Shown here: piece after piece, positions 34,892-43,167 of the stretch
Layout of the letters: every line of letters starts with the position of its first letter
Numbering within the stretch: the stretch's first letter is position 1
NCBI GenBank assembly: GCA_021807105.1
Contig: JAKAPL010000022.1
Span: 1 to 53,330 of the forward strand
Direction: 5' to 3'
DNA: 53,330 bases
DNA from: Myxococcales bacterium
GTDB lineage: Bacteria; Myxococcota; Myxococcia; Myxococcales; JAKAPL01
Position numbers and translations under genes: made by a program
The notes under the pieces: model-generated
Told to the model about the DNA's origin: nothing
Databases searched by the model: none
Seen by the model: the letters and a program-made list of their open reading frames with translations, nothing else

Positions 34892-36361
34892 CTACCGCAC
34901 GCAGCGGACGTGGGCCGTGACGTTCTCCCGTGGGCCGAGGCTCGTCTCGCCGTGACCGAAGTCCACGAGCCAGACGCTGGGATCGGCCGACGACGACGAC
35001 CAGAACCAGTCGCCGGGAGCGTCGGGGAAGGCGACGGGGTCTATGCAGGCCCCCCCCTGGCGCCGGCAGACGCCGAGGTCCAGCAGCGACTGGAGCTCGG
35101 CGACGCTCGGCAGGCGCCATCCGCCGCCCGCGAGCGGCAGCTCGCCGCAGTGCGCCCAGGCGTCCCGCGCGCTGCGGACGATCGAAGGCTCCTCGTGCAC
35201 GCGGACCCGCCTTCCCGCGATGCACGCGCCGAAGATCGTCCGTCCCCCGATGCAGAGCACGCGGTCGTCACCCGCGACCCCGCGCTGCCAGAGGAGGCCG
35301 CTCCTCGAATCGAAGACGGTGCCGTCTTTGCGGACGACGAAGCGCGGGAAGTCGGGAGGAGCGGCCGGCGCCGGCCCGGTCTCCTGGGCTGGCGGGGCCG
35401 GCAGGATCGGGGGAGCGATCGCCGCCGGGGCCGGTCCCGCTTCCCCGGGGCTCTCGCCCGCGGGGGGCCCGGCCGCCCCGGTCGCGAGCGCGCCGAGATC
35501 GGGGCCATCCTCGCCGAGGCCGTGGGCGAGCACGATCGCCCGGCCGCTCGGGGACGCCGCGAGGTCGGGCTCCTGCTCGCGGTCGCCGTTCGAGAGGGCC
35601 GCGCCCATCGCCTTGCGGAGGTACGCGTAGGCGGCGTCGACGGTGACCGGTCCTTCCGGGTCCGCCTCCCCCCAGCCCCGCAGCGCTCCGAGGAGGAAGT
35701 AGGTGAACAGGCCGTGCCCGGCCGCCGCGAGCGGACCGCTCAGTTGGTCCGACTTCGCGCCGGTGAGGACCGCGCCCCGTGGCAGGGCGGCGAGGGCGGC
35801 GGTCGGGATGAGCGGCCGCAGGCCGCGCGCGAGGAGCCCGCCGCGCGCGGTCTTCCCGGAGAAGCAGGCGTCGAGGAAGACGACGACGTGCCGGGCGCGG
35901 GAGCCTCCGAGCGTCTGGAGGAGCCAGCGGCGCGAGACGCTCCGGTCGCGCACGCTCTCCACGGTCTCCTGGGCGTCCACGCCGACGAGCAGGCCGTCCT
36001 TGCCCGAGGGGTCCGGCGCGCCGTGGCCCGCGAAGTAGAACCAGAGCGTGCCGTCGGGCCCGACCTCGCGGGCCCGCCTCCCGACCTCCCGTTCGATCCG
36101 ATCGTTGGCGCCCCGCGCGTCCTTGAGGAGCGAGACCCGCTCGGCGGGGACGCCGCGGTCGAGGACGAGGAAGCTCCAGAACGCCTGCGCGTCGCGGGCG
36201 GCATACGGGACCGGATCGACGACGAAGTACCTCTCGATGCCGACGACCACGGCGGCGTCCTGCGGGGCGCCCTGGTGCCGGTCAGGAAACCCATCGACCG
36301 CCGGCAGCGCCGCGGGGAGCAGTCCTTGCGCGAGGAGGGTCGTGACGAGGGCTGGAACCAT
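34892..36361 (-). CDS. Secreted caspase-domain (C14) protein with C-terminal DUF1566-like domain
   Basis: A 489-aa protein. The chosen ATG gives a signal-like segment (about 1-22). Residues about 30-260 form a caspase/metacaspase p20-type domain with both catalytic residues: His in FYFAGHG near 107 and Cys in FLDACFSG near 162. A Pro/Ala/Gly-rich linker (about 285-350) connects to a DUF1566 (Lcl-like) domain (about 360-489) with WQRGVAG, WRLPSVAELQSLLD and WFWSSS. Such caspase homologues cleave after basic residues or act as signalling proteases; the secreted DUF1566 fusion points to an extracytoplasmic role. It is 62 bp after yggS and 27 bp before the DUF885 gene. Confidence 0.88.
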   Translation of the reverse strand: MVPALVTTLLAQGLLPAALPAVDGFPDRHQGAPQDAAVVVGIERYFVVDPVPYAARDAQAFWSFLVLDRGVPAERVSLLKDARGANDRIEREVGRRAREVGPDGTLWFYFAGHGAPDPSGKDGLLVGVDAQETVESVRDRSVSRRWLLQTLGGSRARHVVVFLDACFSGKTARGGLLARGLRPLIPTAALAALPRGAVLTGAKSDQLSGPLAAAGHGLFTYFLLGALRGWGEADPEGPVTVDAAYAYLRKAMGAALSNGDREQEPDLAASPSGRAIVLAHGLGEDGPDLGALATGAAGPPAGESPGEAGPAPAAIAPPILPAPPAQETGPAPAAPPDFPRFVVRKDGTVFDSRSGLLWQRGVAGDDRVLCIGGRTIFGACIAGRRVRVHEEPSIVRSARDAWAHCGELPLAGGGWRLPSVAELQSLLDLGVCRRQGGACIDPVAFPDAPGDWFWSSSSADPSVWLVDFGHGETSLGPRENVTAHVRCVR

Positions 36362-36423
36362 GGCGTCTGCCGCTTCGGCTGGAGATGCTACCACCGGGAC
36401 GGGGGAACGTCCCGGCTGTCGAT

Positions 36424-37104
36424 TCAACCGGCGCGCGGCCGGGGTCCGAAGATGGCGGTGCCCACACGCACGAGGGTCGCGCCTTCGGCGATCGCCTCCT
36501 CAAAGTCCTCGGTCATGCCCATGGACAGCTCGGGCAGGGGGGCCGAGAGCTCCCGCGCGAGAGAGTCCCGGAGCGCGCGCAGCTCCGCGAAGAACGGCCG
36601 CGCCGGCCGGCCGGCCGGCGGGAGGCACATGAGCCCGGCGAGCGCGAGGCCGGGGAGCGCGAGGAGATCGCGGCAGAGACTCGCGGCGTCCGCGGGGGCG
36701 ACGCCGTGCTTCTGCGGCTCGGAGCCGGCGTTGATCTCGACGAGGCAGCGCAAAGGACCGGGAGCCCGGCGCGCCAGCTCGCGGGCGGCGCCGGTCTCGT
36801 CGACGGCGTGGACGAGGACCGCGACCGGGGCGACGTACTTCGCCTTGTTGAGCTGGAGGTGGCCGACGAAGTGCCAGCGCAGGCCGGGGAGATCGGACAG
36901 CTCGCGCGCCTTGTCGCGCAGCTCCTGGGCGTAACCCTCGCCGAAGTCGCGCTGCCCCGCGGCGTAGGCCTCGCGGATGGCGGACGCCGGCTGCCGCTTG
37001 CTCACCGCGACGAGGAGCGCGGAGTCCGGCGGGCGGCCGGCGCGCGCGAGCGCCGCGTCGAGCCGCTCCCGCACGCGGGCGAGCGCGTCGGTCACGCGAT
37101 CCAT
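36424..37104 (-). CDS. yggS: YggS-type pyridoxal phosphate homeostasis protein
   Basis: A 226-aa PLP-binding TIM-barrel protein. The PLP lysine lies in LLVAVSKRQP near residue 33, with FGEGYAQEL, WHFVGHLQLNKAK, the LVEINAGSEPQKHG strand and SMGMTEDFEEAI following, all in the family order. It buffers cytosolic PLP and amino acid balance rather than acting as an enzyme. Its start lies 13 bp inside the end of maf, so the two are coupled. Confidence 0.94.
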   Translation of the reverse strand: MDRVTDALARVRERLDAALARAGRPPDSALLVAVSKRQPASAIREAYAAGQRDFGEGYAQELRDKARELSDLPGLRWHFVGHLQLNKAKYVAPVAVLVHAVDETGAARELARRAPGPLRCLVEINAGSEPQKHGVAPADAASLCRDLLALPGLALAGLMCLPPAGRPARPFFAELRALRDSLARELSAPLPELSMGMTEDFEEAIAEGATLVRVGTAIFGPRPRAG

Positions 37105-37673
37105 GGCAGCGCCACGCCCGCCTCCGAGAGCATCGGGGTCAGCTCGGCGAGCGGCAGGCCGACCACGTTCGACCAGCTCCCGTCGATCGCCTCGACGAAG
37201 ATCGCGCCGCGCCCCTGCACGGCGTACGCGCCGGCCTTGTCGAGCGGCTCGCCGGTCGCGACGTACCAGTCGATCTCCCCGCCGGACAGCGCGCGCATCC
37301 GGACCCGCGACGTCACGGCCCGCGACCGGATGCCCGCGGGACCAGCGACGCACAGCCCCGTGTGGACCTCGTGCGTCCGGCCCGAGAGGCTCCGCAGCGT
37401 CCGCTTCGCGCCGGCGGCGCCCGCGGGCTTGCCGAAGATCTGGCCGTCGAGGGCGACGAGCGTGTCCGCCGCGACGACCACCGCGCCCGGGGAGGCGCGC
37501 CGGCCCGCCTTGGCCTTGGCGCGGGCGAGCCTCTCCGCGGCGGCCGCTGGGGACTCGCCCGCGGCGACGCGCTCGTCCACCTCGGCCGGGAAGACCACGA
37601 ACGGCAGGCCGAAGTGGGAGAGCAGCTCGCGCCGTCGTGGCGAGCCGCTCGCGAGGACGAGGCTTGCGGGCAT
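37092..37673 (-). CDS. maf: Maf-family nucleoside triphosphate pyrophosphatase
   Basis: A 193-aa Maf protein. Signatures: LVLASGSPRRRELL at the N-terminus, VDERV near 39, the catalytic aspartate in VVAADTLVALDG near 74, and GKAGAYAVQGRGAIFVEAIDG written here as DKAGAYAVQGRG near 154. Maf enzymes remove modified or non-canonical dNTP/NTPs and have been linked to septum inhibition. First gene of a minus-strand run maf-yggS-caspase-DUF885. It is divergent from the GGDEF gene (43 bp between starts). Confidence 0.93.
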   Translation of the reverse strand: MPASLVLASGSPRRRELLSHFGLPFVVFPAEVDERVAAGESPAAAAERLARAKAKAGRRASPGAVVVAADTLVALDGQIFGKPAGAAGAKRTLRSLSGRTHEVHTGLCVAGPAGIRSRAVTSRVRMRALSGGEIDWYVATGEPLDKAGAYAVQGRGAIFVEAIDGSWSNVVGLPLAELTPMLSEAGVALPWIA

Positions 37674-37716
37674 CGGGACGCGCACTCTACCCGGGAAGGG
37701 TGCTACGCTTCCACCG

Positions 37717-38790
37717 ATGGAAGCCAAGGACCTCCTGCGCGAGCTGAAGAGGACGGTCGACGAGCTCGCCGCCTTCAACGAGATCGGCAAGACGCTCACC
37801 AGCACCCTCGACATCCGCGAGGTGCTCCGGATCATCATGCAGAAGGTCTCCGAGCTGCTCGAGCCGGAGAACTGGTCGCTGCTGCTTTCCGACGAGCGCG
37901 CCGGCGACCTCTACTACGAGATCGCGGTGGGCCAGGGGGCCGAGCGGGTCAAGGGGATGCGGGTGCCGATGGGCGAGGGGATCGTCGGCTGGGCGGGGCG
38001 CGAGGGCGAGCCGCTCGTCGTCCCCGACGTCCACGCGGATCCGCGCTTCTCGCCGCGCGTCGACGCGGTCGCGGGCTTCTCGACCTGCTCGGCGCTCGCC
38101 GTCCCGTTGCGCTGCAAGGGCCGGACGCTCGGGGTCATCGAGGTCCTGAACGGCCGATCGGGCGAGCCCTTCAGCGACGACGACGTGCGCACCCTCGCCT
38201 CCATCGCCGACTACGCGGCGATCGCCCTGGAGAACGCGCGCAACTTCCTCCGGATCGAGGAGCTGACCGTCGTCGACGAACATACCGGCCTCTACAACTC
38301 GCGCCACCTGCACCGCCAGCTCGAGCTGGAGATCGTCCGCGCTCGCCGCTTCGGCCACCCGCTGTCGCTCGTCTTCCTCGACCTCGACCACTTCAAGGCC
38401 GTCAACGACACGTACGGCCACCAGACCGGGAGCGACCTCCTGCGCGAGGTGGGGCAGATCCTCCTCGCCCGGTTGCGGACGATCGACGTCGCCACGCGTT
38501 ACGGCGGCGACGAGTTCGTGGTCCTCCTGCCCGAGACCGACCGCGAGCCGGCCCGCCTCGCGGCCCGGCGGCTGCGCGACGCCCTCAACGAACGTTACTT
38601 CCTGGAGAGCCGCGGCCTCTCCGTGCGACTCACCGCGAGCTTCGGCGTCGCGACCTTCCCGCACGACGCCTCGACCGGCGACGACCTCATGCGCCAGGCC
38701 GACCTCGCCATGTACCGGGTCAAGGAGACCGGCCGCGACGGCGTGCAGCTCGCCTCGGAGATCCCCGTGTCCGCGGCGCGGTCGGCGTAG
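37717..38790 (+). CDS. GAF-GGDEF diguanylate cyclase
   Basis: A 357-aa soluble signalling protein. An N-terminal helical segment leads to a GAF domain (about 20-165) with MGEGIVGWAGREGEP and CSALAVPLRCKG. The C-terminal GGDEF domain (about 190-345) has LDLDHFKAVNDTYGH, the intact active site RYGGDEF near 263, and an inhibitory I-site RTID five residues upstream of it. It should make c-di-GMP from two GTP, with product feedback. The PilZ-like protein and pilus-type ATPase elsewhere in the window are possible parts of the same signalling world, but no direct link is shown. Confidence 0.93.
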   Translation: MEAKDLLRELKRTVDELAAFNEIGKTLTSTLDIREVLRIIMQKVSELLEPENWSLLLSDERAGDLYYEIAVGQGAERVKGMRVPMGEGIVGWAGREGEPLVVPDVHADPRFSPRVDAVAGFSTCSALAVPLRCKGRTLGVIEVLNGRSGEPFSDDDVRTLASIADYAAIALENARNFLRIEELTVVDEHTGLYNSRHLHRQLELEIVRARRFGHPLSLVFLDLDHFKAVNDTYGHQTGSDLLREVGQILLARLRTIDVATRYGGDEFVVLLPETDREPARLAARRLRDALNERYFLESRGLSVRLTASFGVATFPHDASTGDDLMRQADLAMYRVKETGRDGVQLASEIPVSAARSA

Positions 38791-38807
38791 CGACCGAGCC
38801 GGTTTAC

Positions 38808-39004
38808 CCCGTCTTACTCAGCCCGTCTTATTCACGGTACGGCGTAGCGAGGCGTTCGAGACCGCAGCCGAGAAGGGCAAGCGAGAGCGACGACCGACGA
38901 GGCGTCGCGTCAGGCACCTCCCCCAAGTCGTCGCGAGGGTGGCAAGCCCCCCTTCGCAGGCGCGGTATCGGACGCCGCAGCAGCCGGAACGTGAATCAGG
39001 CGAG
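38808..39004 (+). mobile_element. Family A element, copy 5, next to a second TIR stub
   Basis: The element proper is 38822-39004. Its left TIR is intact. The right TIR has drifted (GTGAATCAGGCGAG for GTGAATAAGACGGG). It has one hairpin module with AAGTCGTCGCGAGGGTGGC. Flanks CTCAG (38817-38821) and CTCAA (39005-39009) look like an aged 5-bp duplication. Directly upstream, 38808-38816 repeats the first nine bases of the TIR (CCCGTCTTA), as if this copy landed in the end of an older one. It lies between the convergent GGDEF and clpS genes. Confidence 0.85.
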
Positions 39005-39168
39005 CTCAAGGGGCGGGCGCTGGATCGCCCACCACCTCGACGACTCGGCCGCCGCCGTGAAGCACCGGGCGTCCGTACGGGCGCGGGACGAGGCTGGTGC
39101 CGCGCGGGCCGCACCCCCCGGCGGCAATCCCAGGCCGTCATCGGCCCGAAGCCGCTCGCGCGACGGGG

Positions 39169-39480
39169 TCACGCAGGCTCGGTGGTCGCGAGCAGGGGGA
39201 ACTCCTGGTCGCGGGCGAGGGCCTGGACCCGCGCGGCCTTCTCCTCGGCGATCTCCGCGGTATAGACCCCGGCGACGGCGACGCCCTGGTGATGGACCTC
39301 GAGCATGACGCGGACCGCGTCGGCGGGCGAGCGGTGGAAGACGGTCGTGAGGATGCCGACCACGAACTCCTGGGTGGTGTAGTCGTCGTTGTGCAGGAGC
39401 ACCTTGCGCCGGCCCGGCTCGCGCGTCGCGCGCTCGACGCGGCGGCGGGTCGCGACGCCCGCGGGCGGATCGCGCGCCAC
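39169..39480 (-). CDS. clpS: ATP-dependent Clp protease adaptor ClpS
   Basis: A 103-aa adaptor that hands N-degron proteins to ClpAP. The core KVLLHNDDYTTQEFVVGIL (residues 26-44) holds the NDDYT motif, and VMLEVHHQGVAVAGVYTAEIAEEKA has the substrate-pocket region. The start is GTG, placed directly after the TAG of rpe with no gap (TAGGTG), so translation is probably coupled. clpA, the usual neighbour, is not next to it. Confidence 0.94.
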   Translation of the reverse strand: MARDPPAGVATRRRVERATREPGRRKVLLHNDDYTTQEFVVGILTTVFHRSPADAVRVMLEVHHQGVAVAGVYTAEIAEEKAARVQALARDQEFPLLATTEPA

Positions 39481-40143
39481 CTACTCCTCCGCGCCGGCGC
39501 GCAGAGCGCGGATGGCGGCGCGATAGTCGGGCGCCTCGAAGACGGCCGACCCGGCGACGAAGACGTTCGCGCCGGCCGCCGCGGCAGCGCCGATGGTGGC
39601 GGGGTGGACGCCCCCGTCCACCTCGAGGTCCACGTCGAGCCCGCGGCGGTCGAGCAGCGCCCGCAGCGCCGCGATCTTCCGCGTGACCTGCGGAATGTAA
39701 CGCTGGCCGCCGAAGCCGGGGTTGACCGTCATCAAGAGGACCATCGAGAGATCGTCGAGGACCCACTCGATGGCGGAGAGCGGGGTCGCCGGGTTCACGG
39801 CGACGGAGGCGCGGGCGCCCGAGGCGCGGATCTGCTCGACGGCCCGGTGCAGGTGGAGGCAGGCCTCGGCGTGGACGGAGATCAGGTCGGCGCCCGCCTC
39901 GCGGAAGCTCTCCACGTACCGTTCGGGCTCGGCGATCATGAGGTGGACGTCGACCGGGAGCTGGGTCGCCGCGCGGACCGCCTTGACGACGACCGGGCCG
40001 ATCGTGAGGTTGGGGACGAAACGGCCGTCCATCACGTCGACGTGGACGAGGTCCGCGCCGCCGGCCTCGACCGCGCGGACCTCCTCGGCGAGCCGGCCGA
40101 AGTCGGCGGAGAGGATCGAGGGGGCGATCCGGATCGTCTTCAC
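39481..40143 (-). CDS. rpe: Ribulose-phosphate 3-epimerase
   Basis: A 220-aa TIM-barrel enzyme of the pentose phosphate pathway. Family signatures are all present: IAPSILSADFGRL at the N-terminus, VHVDVMDGRFVPNLTIGP (metal-binding His and catalytic Asp), VDVHLMI, VNPGFGGQ and the second catalytic aspartate in LEVDGGVHP. The GTG start is 13 bp after the rsmB stop, and its own TAG touches the clpS start. Confidence 0.96.
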   Translation of the reverse strand: MKTIRIAPSILSADFGRLAEEVRAVEAGGADLVHVDVMDGRFVPNLTIGPVVVKAVRAATQLPVDVHLMIAEPERYVESFREAGADLISVHAEACLHLHRAVEQIRASGARASVAVNPATPLSAIEWVLDDLSMVLLMTVNPGFGGQRYIPQVTRKIAALRALLDRRGLDVDLEVDGGVHPATIGAAAAAGANVFVAGSAVFEAPDYRAAIRALRAGAEE

Positions 40144-40156
40144 GCACGCAAGCGTA

Positions 40157-41617
40157 TCACCGCACCCTGCGGACCCGGAAGGCATAGAAGCCGTCGGTCC
40201 CGTGAAGGGCCGGCGAGGTCGAGAGCACGCCCCCGGTGGTGACGGCATCGAGGCCGGGGGGGGGATCGAGGACGAAGTCCGGCTGCTCCGCGAGCAGCCA
40301 ATCGAGCTGCGCGGAGCCCTCCTCCGGTTCGGTGGTGCAGACCGCGTAGACCAGCCGGCCGCCGGGCGCCACGGCGTGCGCCGCCTCGGCGAGGATCTGC
40401 CGCTGGAGGAGGGCCAGGCGCGGGATGTCCTCGGGCTGCCGCCGCCAGCGGAGCTCCGGATGGCGGCGCAGGGTCCCGAGGCCGCTGCACGGCGCGTCCA
40501 CGAGGACGAACGGCCAGGCCTCACGTCGCACGGGGAGCGCGCGGGCGTCGGCGGCGACCGGCACGAGGGGCAGGCCGAGCCGGCGCGCCTCGGCCGCCAC
40601 GCGCCCGAGCTTGCGCGGGGACAGGTCGAGCGCGACGACCGGCCGCGCCCCCAGCTCGGCGAGGTGGCTCGCCTTTCCGCCGGGCGCCGCGCAGATGTCG
40701 AGCAGCGGCGTCCGGCCGGGGCTCGCATAGAGCGAGACGAGCTGCGCCGCCTCGTCCTGGACCTGGAAGAGACCCTCGCGCAACCCCGGCAGCTTGCCCA
40801 CAGGCCCGGCGCCGAGGACGTTCACCGCGAGCGGCGAGAAGCGGCCGGGCTCGACCCGCGCCTTCGGCCGGGCCTCGCGGATCCGGGCCGCGAGCGCTTC
40901 CGCCGTCGTTCGCCTCGCGTTCGCGCGCAGGCAGAGCGGCGCGGGGAGGTTTTCGGCTTCACAGAGCCGGCGCGCCTCGGCCAGGCCGAGCCGCGCGATC
41001 CAGCGGCGCACGAGCCAGACGGGATGAGATTGCTCGATGGCGAGCCGCTCCGCCGGATCCTCGGGCAGCGCGGGCGGGGGGCCGCGCTGGATGCGCCGGA
41101 GGACCGCGTTGACGAAGCCCGACGCCCGTCCAAGGCCCTGGGCGCGGGTCAGCTCGACGGCCTCGTGGACGGCCGCGTGAGGGGGGATCCGTTCGAGATG
41201 GAGGAGCTGGTAGGCCGCCTCGCGCAGGAGGATGCGAACAGGAAGCTCGATCTCCGCCACGGGCCGGCCCGCGGCGCCCTCGATCGCGGAGTCGAGCGAG
41301 AGCTGCCGGCGGAGCGTCCCGAGCGCCAGCTCTCCCGCGAGCGCGGCGTCGCGAGGATCGAGCCCGGGGCGGCCATCGAGCGCCGCCTGGAGCGTCGCGC
41401 CGGCCCACGCGCCATCACGCTCCACCCGCAGGAGGACCTCGGCGGCGACCTCCCGCGCCGGGTTGGCCGGCCGTCCGGCCGCCGGCGGCGACCGAACGGG
41501 TTTTTGGGGGGGGGCGGCGGCCCGTCTCGCGGCGCGCCGCCGGAGGACGAATCCCGGCTCCGGGCGTTCCGGCTTCGAGGTCGCGCCGGCCGGCCTCTTC
41601 TTCGGGGCGCCGCTCAC
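40157..41617 (-). CDS. rsmB: 16S rRNA (cytosine-967-C5)-methyltransferase RsmB
   Basis: A 486-aa enzyme. After a basic, low-complexity N-terminus (1-50), a NusB-like RNA-binding domain occupies about 53-185. The methyltransferase part has the SAM loop [15 protein letters not shown] near 312, [16 protein letters not shown] with the release cysteine, and the nucleophile in [11 protein letters not shown]. The family usually shows TCS at that point; VCTT keeps the cysteine. The GTG start overlaps the rnhB stop (GTGA). The basic N-terminal extension is longer than in E. coli. Confidence 0.94.
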   Translation of the reverse strand: MSGAPKKRPAGATSKPERPEPGFVLRRRAARRAAAPPQKPVRSPPAAGRPANPAREVAAEVLLRVERDGAWAGATLQAALDGRPGLDPRDAALAGELALGTLRRQLSLDSAIEGAAGRPVAEIELPVRILLREAAYQLLHLERIPPHAAVHEAVELTRAQGLGRASGFVNAVLRRIQRGPPPALPEDPAERLAIEQSHPVWLVRRWIARLGLAEARRLCEAENLPAPLCLRANARRTTAEALAARIREARPKARVEPGRFSPLAVNVLGAGPVGKLPGLREGLFQVQDEAAQLVSLYASPGRTPLLDICAAPGGKASHLAELGARPVVALDLSPRKLGRVAAEARRLGLPLVPVAADARALPVRREAWPFVLVDAPCSGLGTLRRHPELRWRRQPEDIPRLALLQRQILAEAAHAVAPGGRLVYAVCTTEPEEGSAQLDWLLAEQPDFVLDPPPGLDAVTTGGVLSTSPALHGTDGFYAFRVRRVR

Positions 41618-42438
41618 GGCGCCGCCCGCGGGAACAGCTCCCGTTGCCCCGGGCCCAGACCGAGCACCGCGCGCACGGGCGCGAAACTACGCCGGTGGAC
41701 GCTCGAAGCCCCGACCCGCGCGAGCGCCGCGAGGTGCTCGCGCGTCGGGTAGCCCTTGTGTCGCGCGAACCCGTACTCGGGGTGAGCGAGGTCCAGCTCC
41801 TGCATGAGTGCGTCGCGGTGCGTCTTCGCGAGGACCGAGGCCGCGGCGATGGAGAGCGAGAGGGCGTCGCCGTGGACGATGGGTCGCTGCGGCACGTCCA
41901 CGCCCGGGATTCGCCGCGCATCGACGAGAAGCAGGTCGGGCCGCACCGCGAGCGCGAGGACCGCGCGGCGCATCGCGAGCAACCCCGCGTGGTAGATGTT
42001 CACCCGATCGATCTCCTCCGGCGTGGCGAGCCCAACCGCCCACGCGATCGCCCCGTCCTTGATCTCGGCGGCGAGCCGTTCCCGCGTCGGCGCGTCGAGC
42101 TTCTTGCTGTCGTCGAGCCCGCGCGGTCGCATCCCCTCCGGCAGGATCGCGGCCGCCGCGACCACCGGCCCGGCGAGCGGCGCCATGCCGGCCTCGTCGA
42201 CGCCACAGAGGACGGCGAGCCCCTCGGCGCGCGCGGCGCGCTCGTAAACGAGGAGCCCATCGAGCCGCCGCGTCTCTGCCCGCTCGGCCCGCCGGCGGCG
42301 CGCGAGGAGCCGCCCCAGCTCGCGGGCCCCGGCGCGCGGGTCGCTCTCGAGCGCGGCGAGGGTCGCCCGCGGCAGCCGCTCGCCCGTCTGGATCCGCCGG
42401 CGCAGCTCGGCAAGCGTCATCGTCCCGTCGTCGCTCAT
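41614..42438 (-). CDS. rnhB: Ribonuclease HII with altered GRG motif
   Basis: A 274-aa RNase HII, which nicks the RNA strand of RNA-DNA hybrids and starts removal of single ribonucleotides from DNA. The DEDD metal ligands are present: Asp and Glu in GVDEAG near 79, Asp in [10 protein letters not shown], and the last Asp in [10 protein letters not shown]. The segment after DEAG, normally RGPLAGP, reads MAPLAGP, so the GRG that recognises the 2'-hydroxyl is GMA. A roughly 70-residue helical N-terminal extension precedes the domain. First gene of the run rnhB-rsmB-rpe-clpS; divergent from ybeY by 24 bp. Confidence 0.92.
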   Translation of the reverse strand: MSDDGTMTLAELRRRIQTGERLPRATLAALESDPRAGARELGRLLARRRRAERAETRRLDGLLVYERAARAEGLAVLCGVDEAGMAPLAGPVVAAAAILPEGMRPRGLDDSKKLDAPTRERLAAEIKDGAIAWAVGLATPEEIDRVNIYHAGLLAMRRAVLALAVRPDLLLVDARRIPGVDVPQRPIVHGDALSLSIAAASVLAKTHRDALMQELDLAHPEYGFARHKGYPTREHLAALARVGASSVHRRSFAPVRAVLGLGPGQRELFPRAAP

Positions 42439-42462
42439 CCCTGCATGCTATGAGACGGGGCG

Positions 42463-42933
42463 ATGGCACTCAAGCCGGCCCCGATCCTCGTCCGCTGCCG
42501 CGCCCCCGCCGGTGAGCGCCCGCTCGCCGCCCGCGCCCGCGCCGACCTCCGCCGGTTCGTTCGTGCGCTCGGCGAAGGAGGCCGCCAGGGGGGCCCGGGA
42601 ACGCTGGAGTTGTCCCTCTGGCTCTGCACTGACATCACCATCCGCCGCCTCAATCGCCTCCACCGTGGCGTCGACGCCGCGACCGACGTCCTGAGCTTCC
42701 CGGCGGCTCCGCGCCCCGGTCCCGTGCGCCCCCTCGGCGATCTCGTCGTCTCTCTCCCGACGGCGCGCCGCCGCGCCCGCGCGCTCGGCGTCCCCGTCGA
42801 GGCGGAGCTGCGCCGTTACCTCGCCCATGGCCTCCTCCACCTCCTCGGCCATGATCACCAGACCCGCGGAGAGGCGCGCCGCATGGCCCGCGCGGAAGGC
42901 GTCCTGCTCGGCGGCCGAGGACTCGTGGGCTGA
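42463..42933 (+). CDS. ybeY: Endoribonuclease YbeY (rRNA maturation)
   Basis: A 156-aa metal-dependent RNase that matures the 16S rRNA 3' end. The zinc motif HGLLHLLGHDH is near residue 121, with DITIRRLNRLHRGVDAATDVLSFP in the expected upstream position and GDLVVSLPTA between. It is preceded by GACGGGG. It is divergent from rnhB, so the translation and RNA-maintenance genes cluster here. No era or phoH neighbour is visible. Confidence 0.94.
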   Translation: MALKPAPILVRCRAPAGERPLAARARADLRRFVRALGEGGRQGGPGTLELSLWLCTDITIRRLNRLHRGVDAATDVLSFPAAPRPGPVRPLGDLVVSLPTARRRARALGVPVEAELRRYLAHGLLHLLGHDHQTRGEARRMARAEGVLLGGRGLVG

Positions 42934-43167
42934 TCGACGAATCCCAGAGGGTGCTCGTGCGGTGCGAAGATCTCTCCGGTGAGCACCGAAGGCGAGAGCG
43001 GATGGGGGGAGGCGGGCTCCCCTGCCAGAGGACCGCCGTCAGGCGGTCCGGAAGATGCGGCGCGGGTGAGCCCCCTTCCAGCGCATTGGGCTGCGGCCAT
43101 GAATGGCCGCGCGATGAACGCGTGAACCAATCCCGCCCCTCGCCCGGCCGCCGGGTCCCCGGCCCGC
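42934..43167. other. Convergent intergenic region with two strong hairpins
   Basis: Between ybeY and the sulfatase-like gene, whose ends face each other. It holds GGACCGCC-GTCA-GGCGGTCC (43030-43049) and GCGGCCAT-GA-ATGGCCGC (43093-43110). Neither has a U-tract, so classic intrinsic termination is not shown, but either could block transcription from both sides or bind protein. No gene was found. Confidence 0.6.

Noticed and set aside
37105-37353. Longer YggS start inside maf
   Set aside because: The extension is Arg-rich and antisense-like in composition. The family N-terminus matches the start at 37104.
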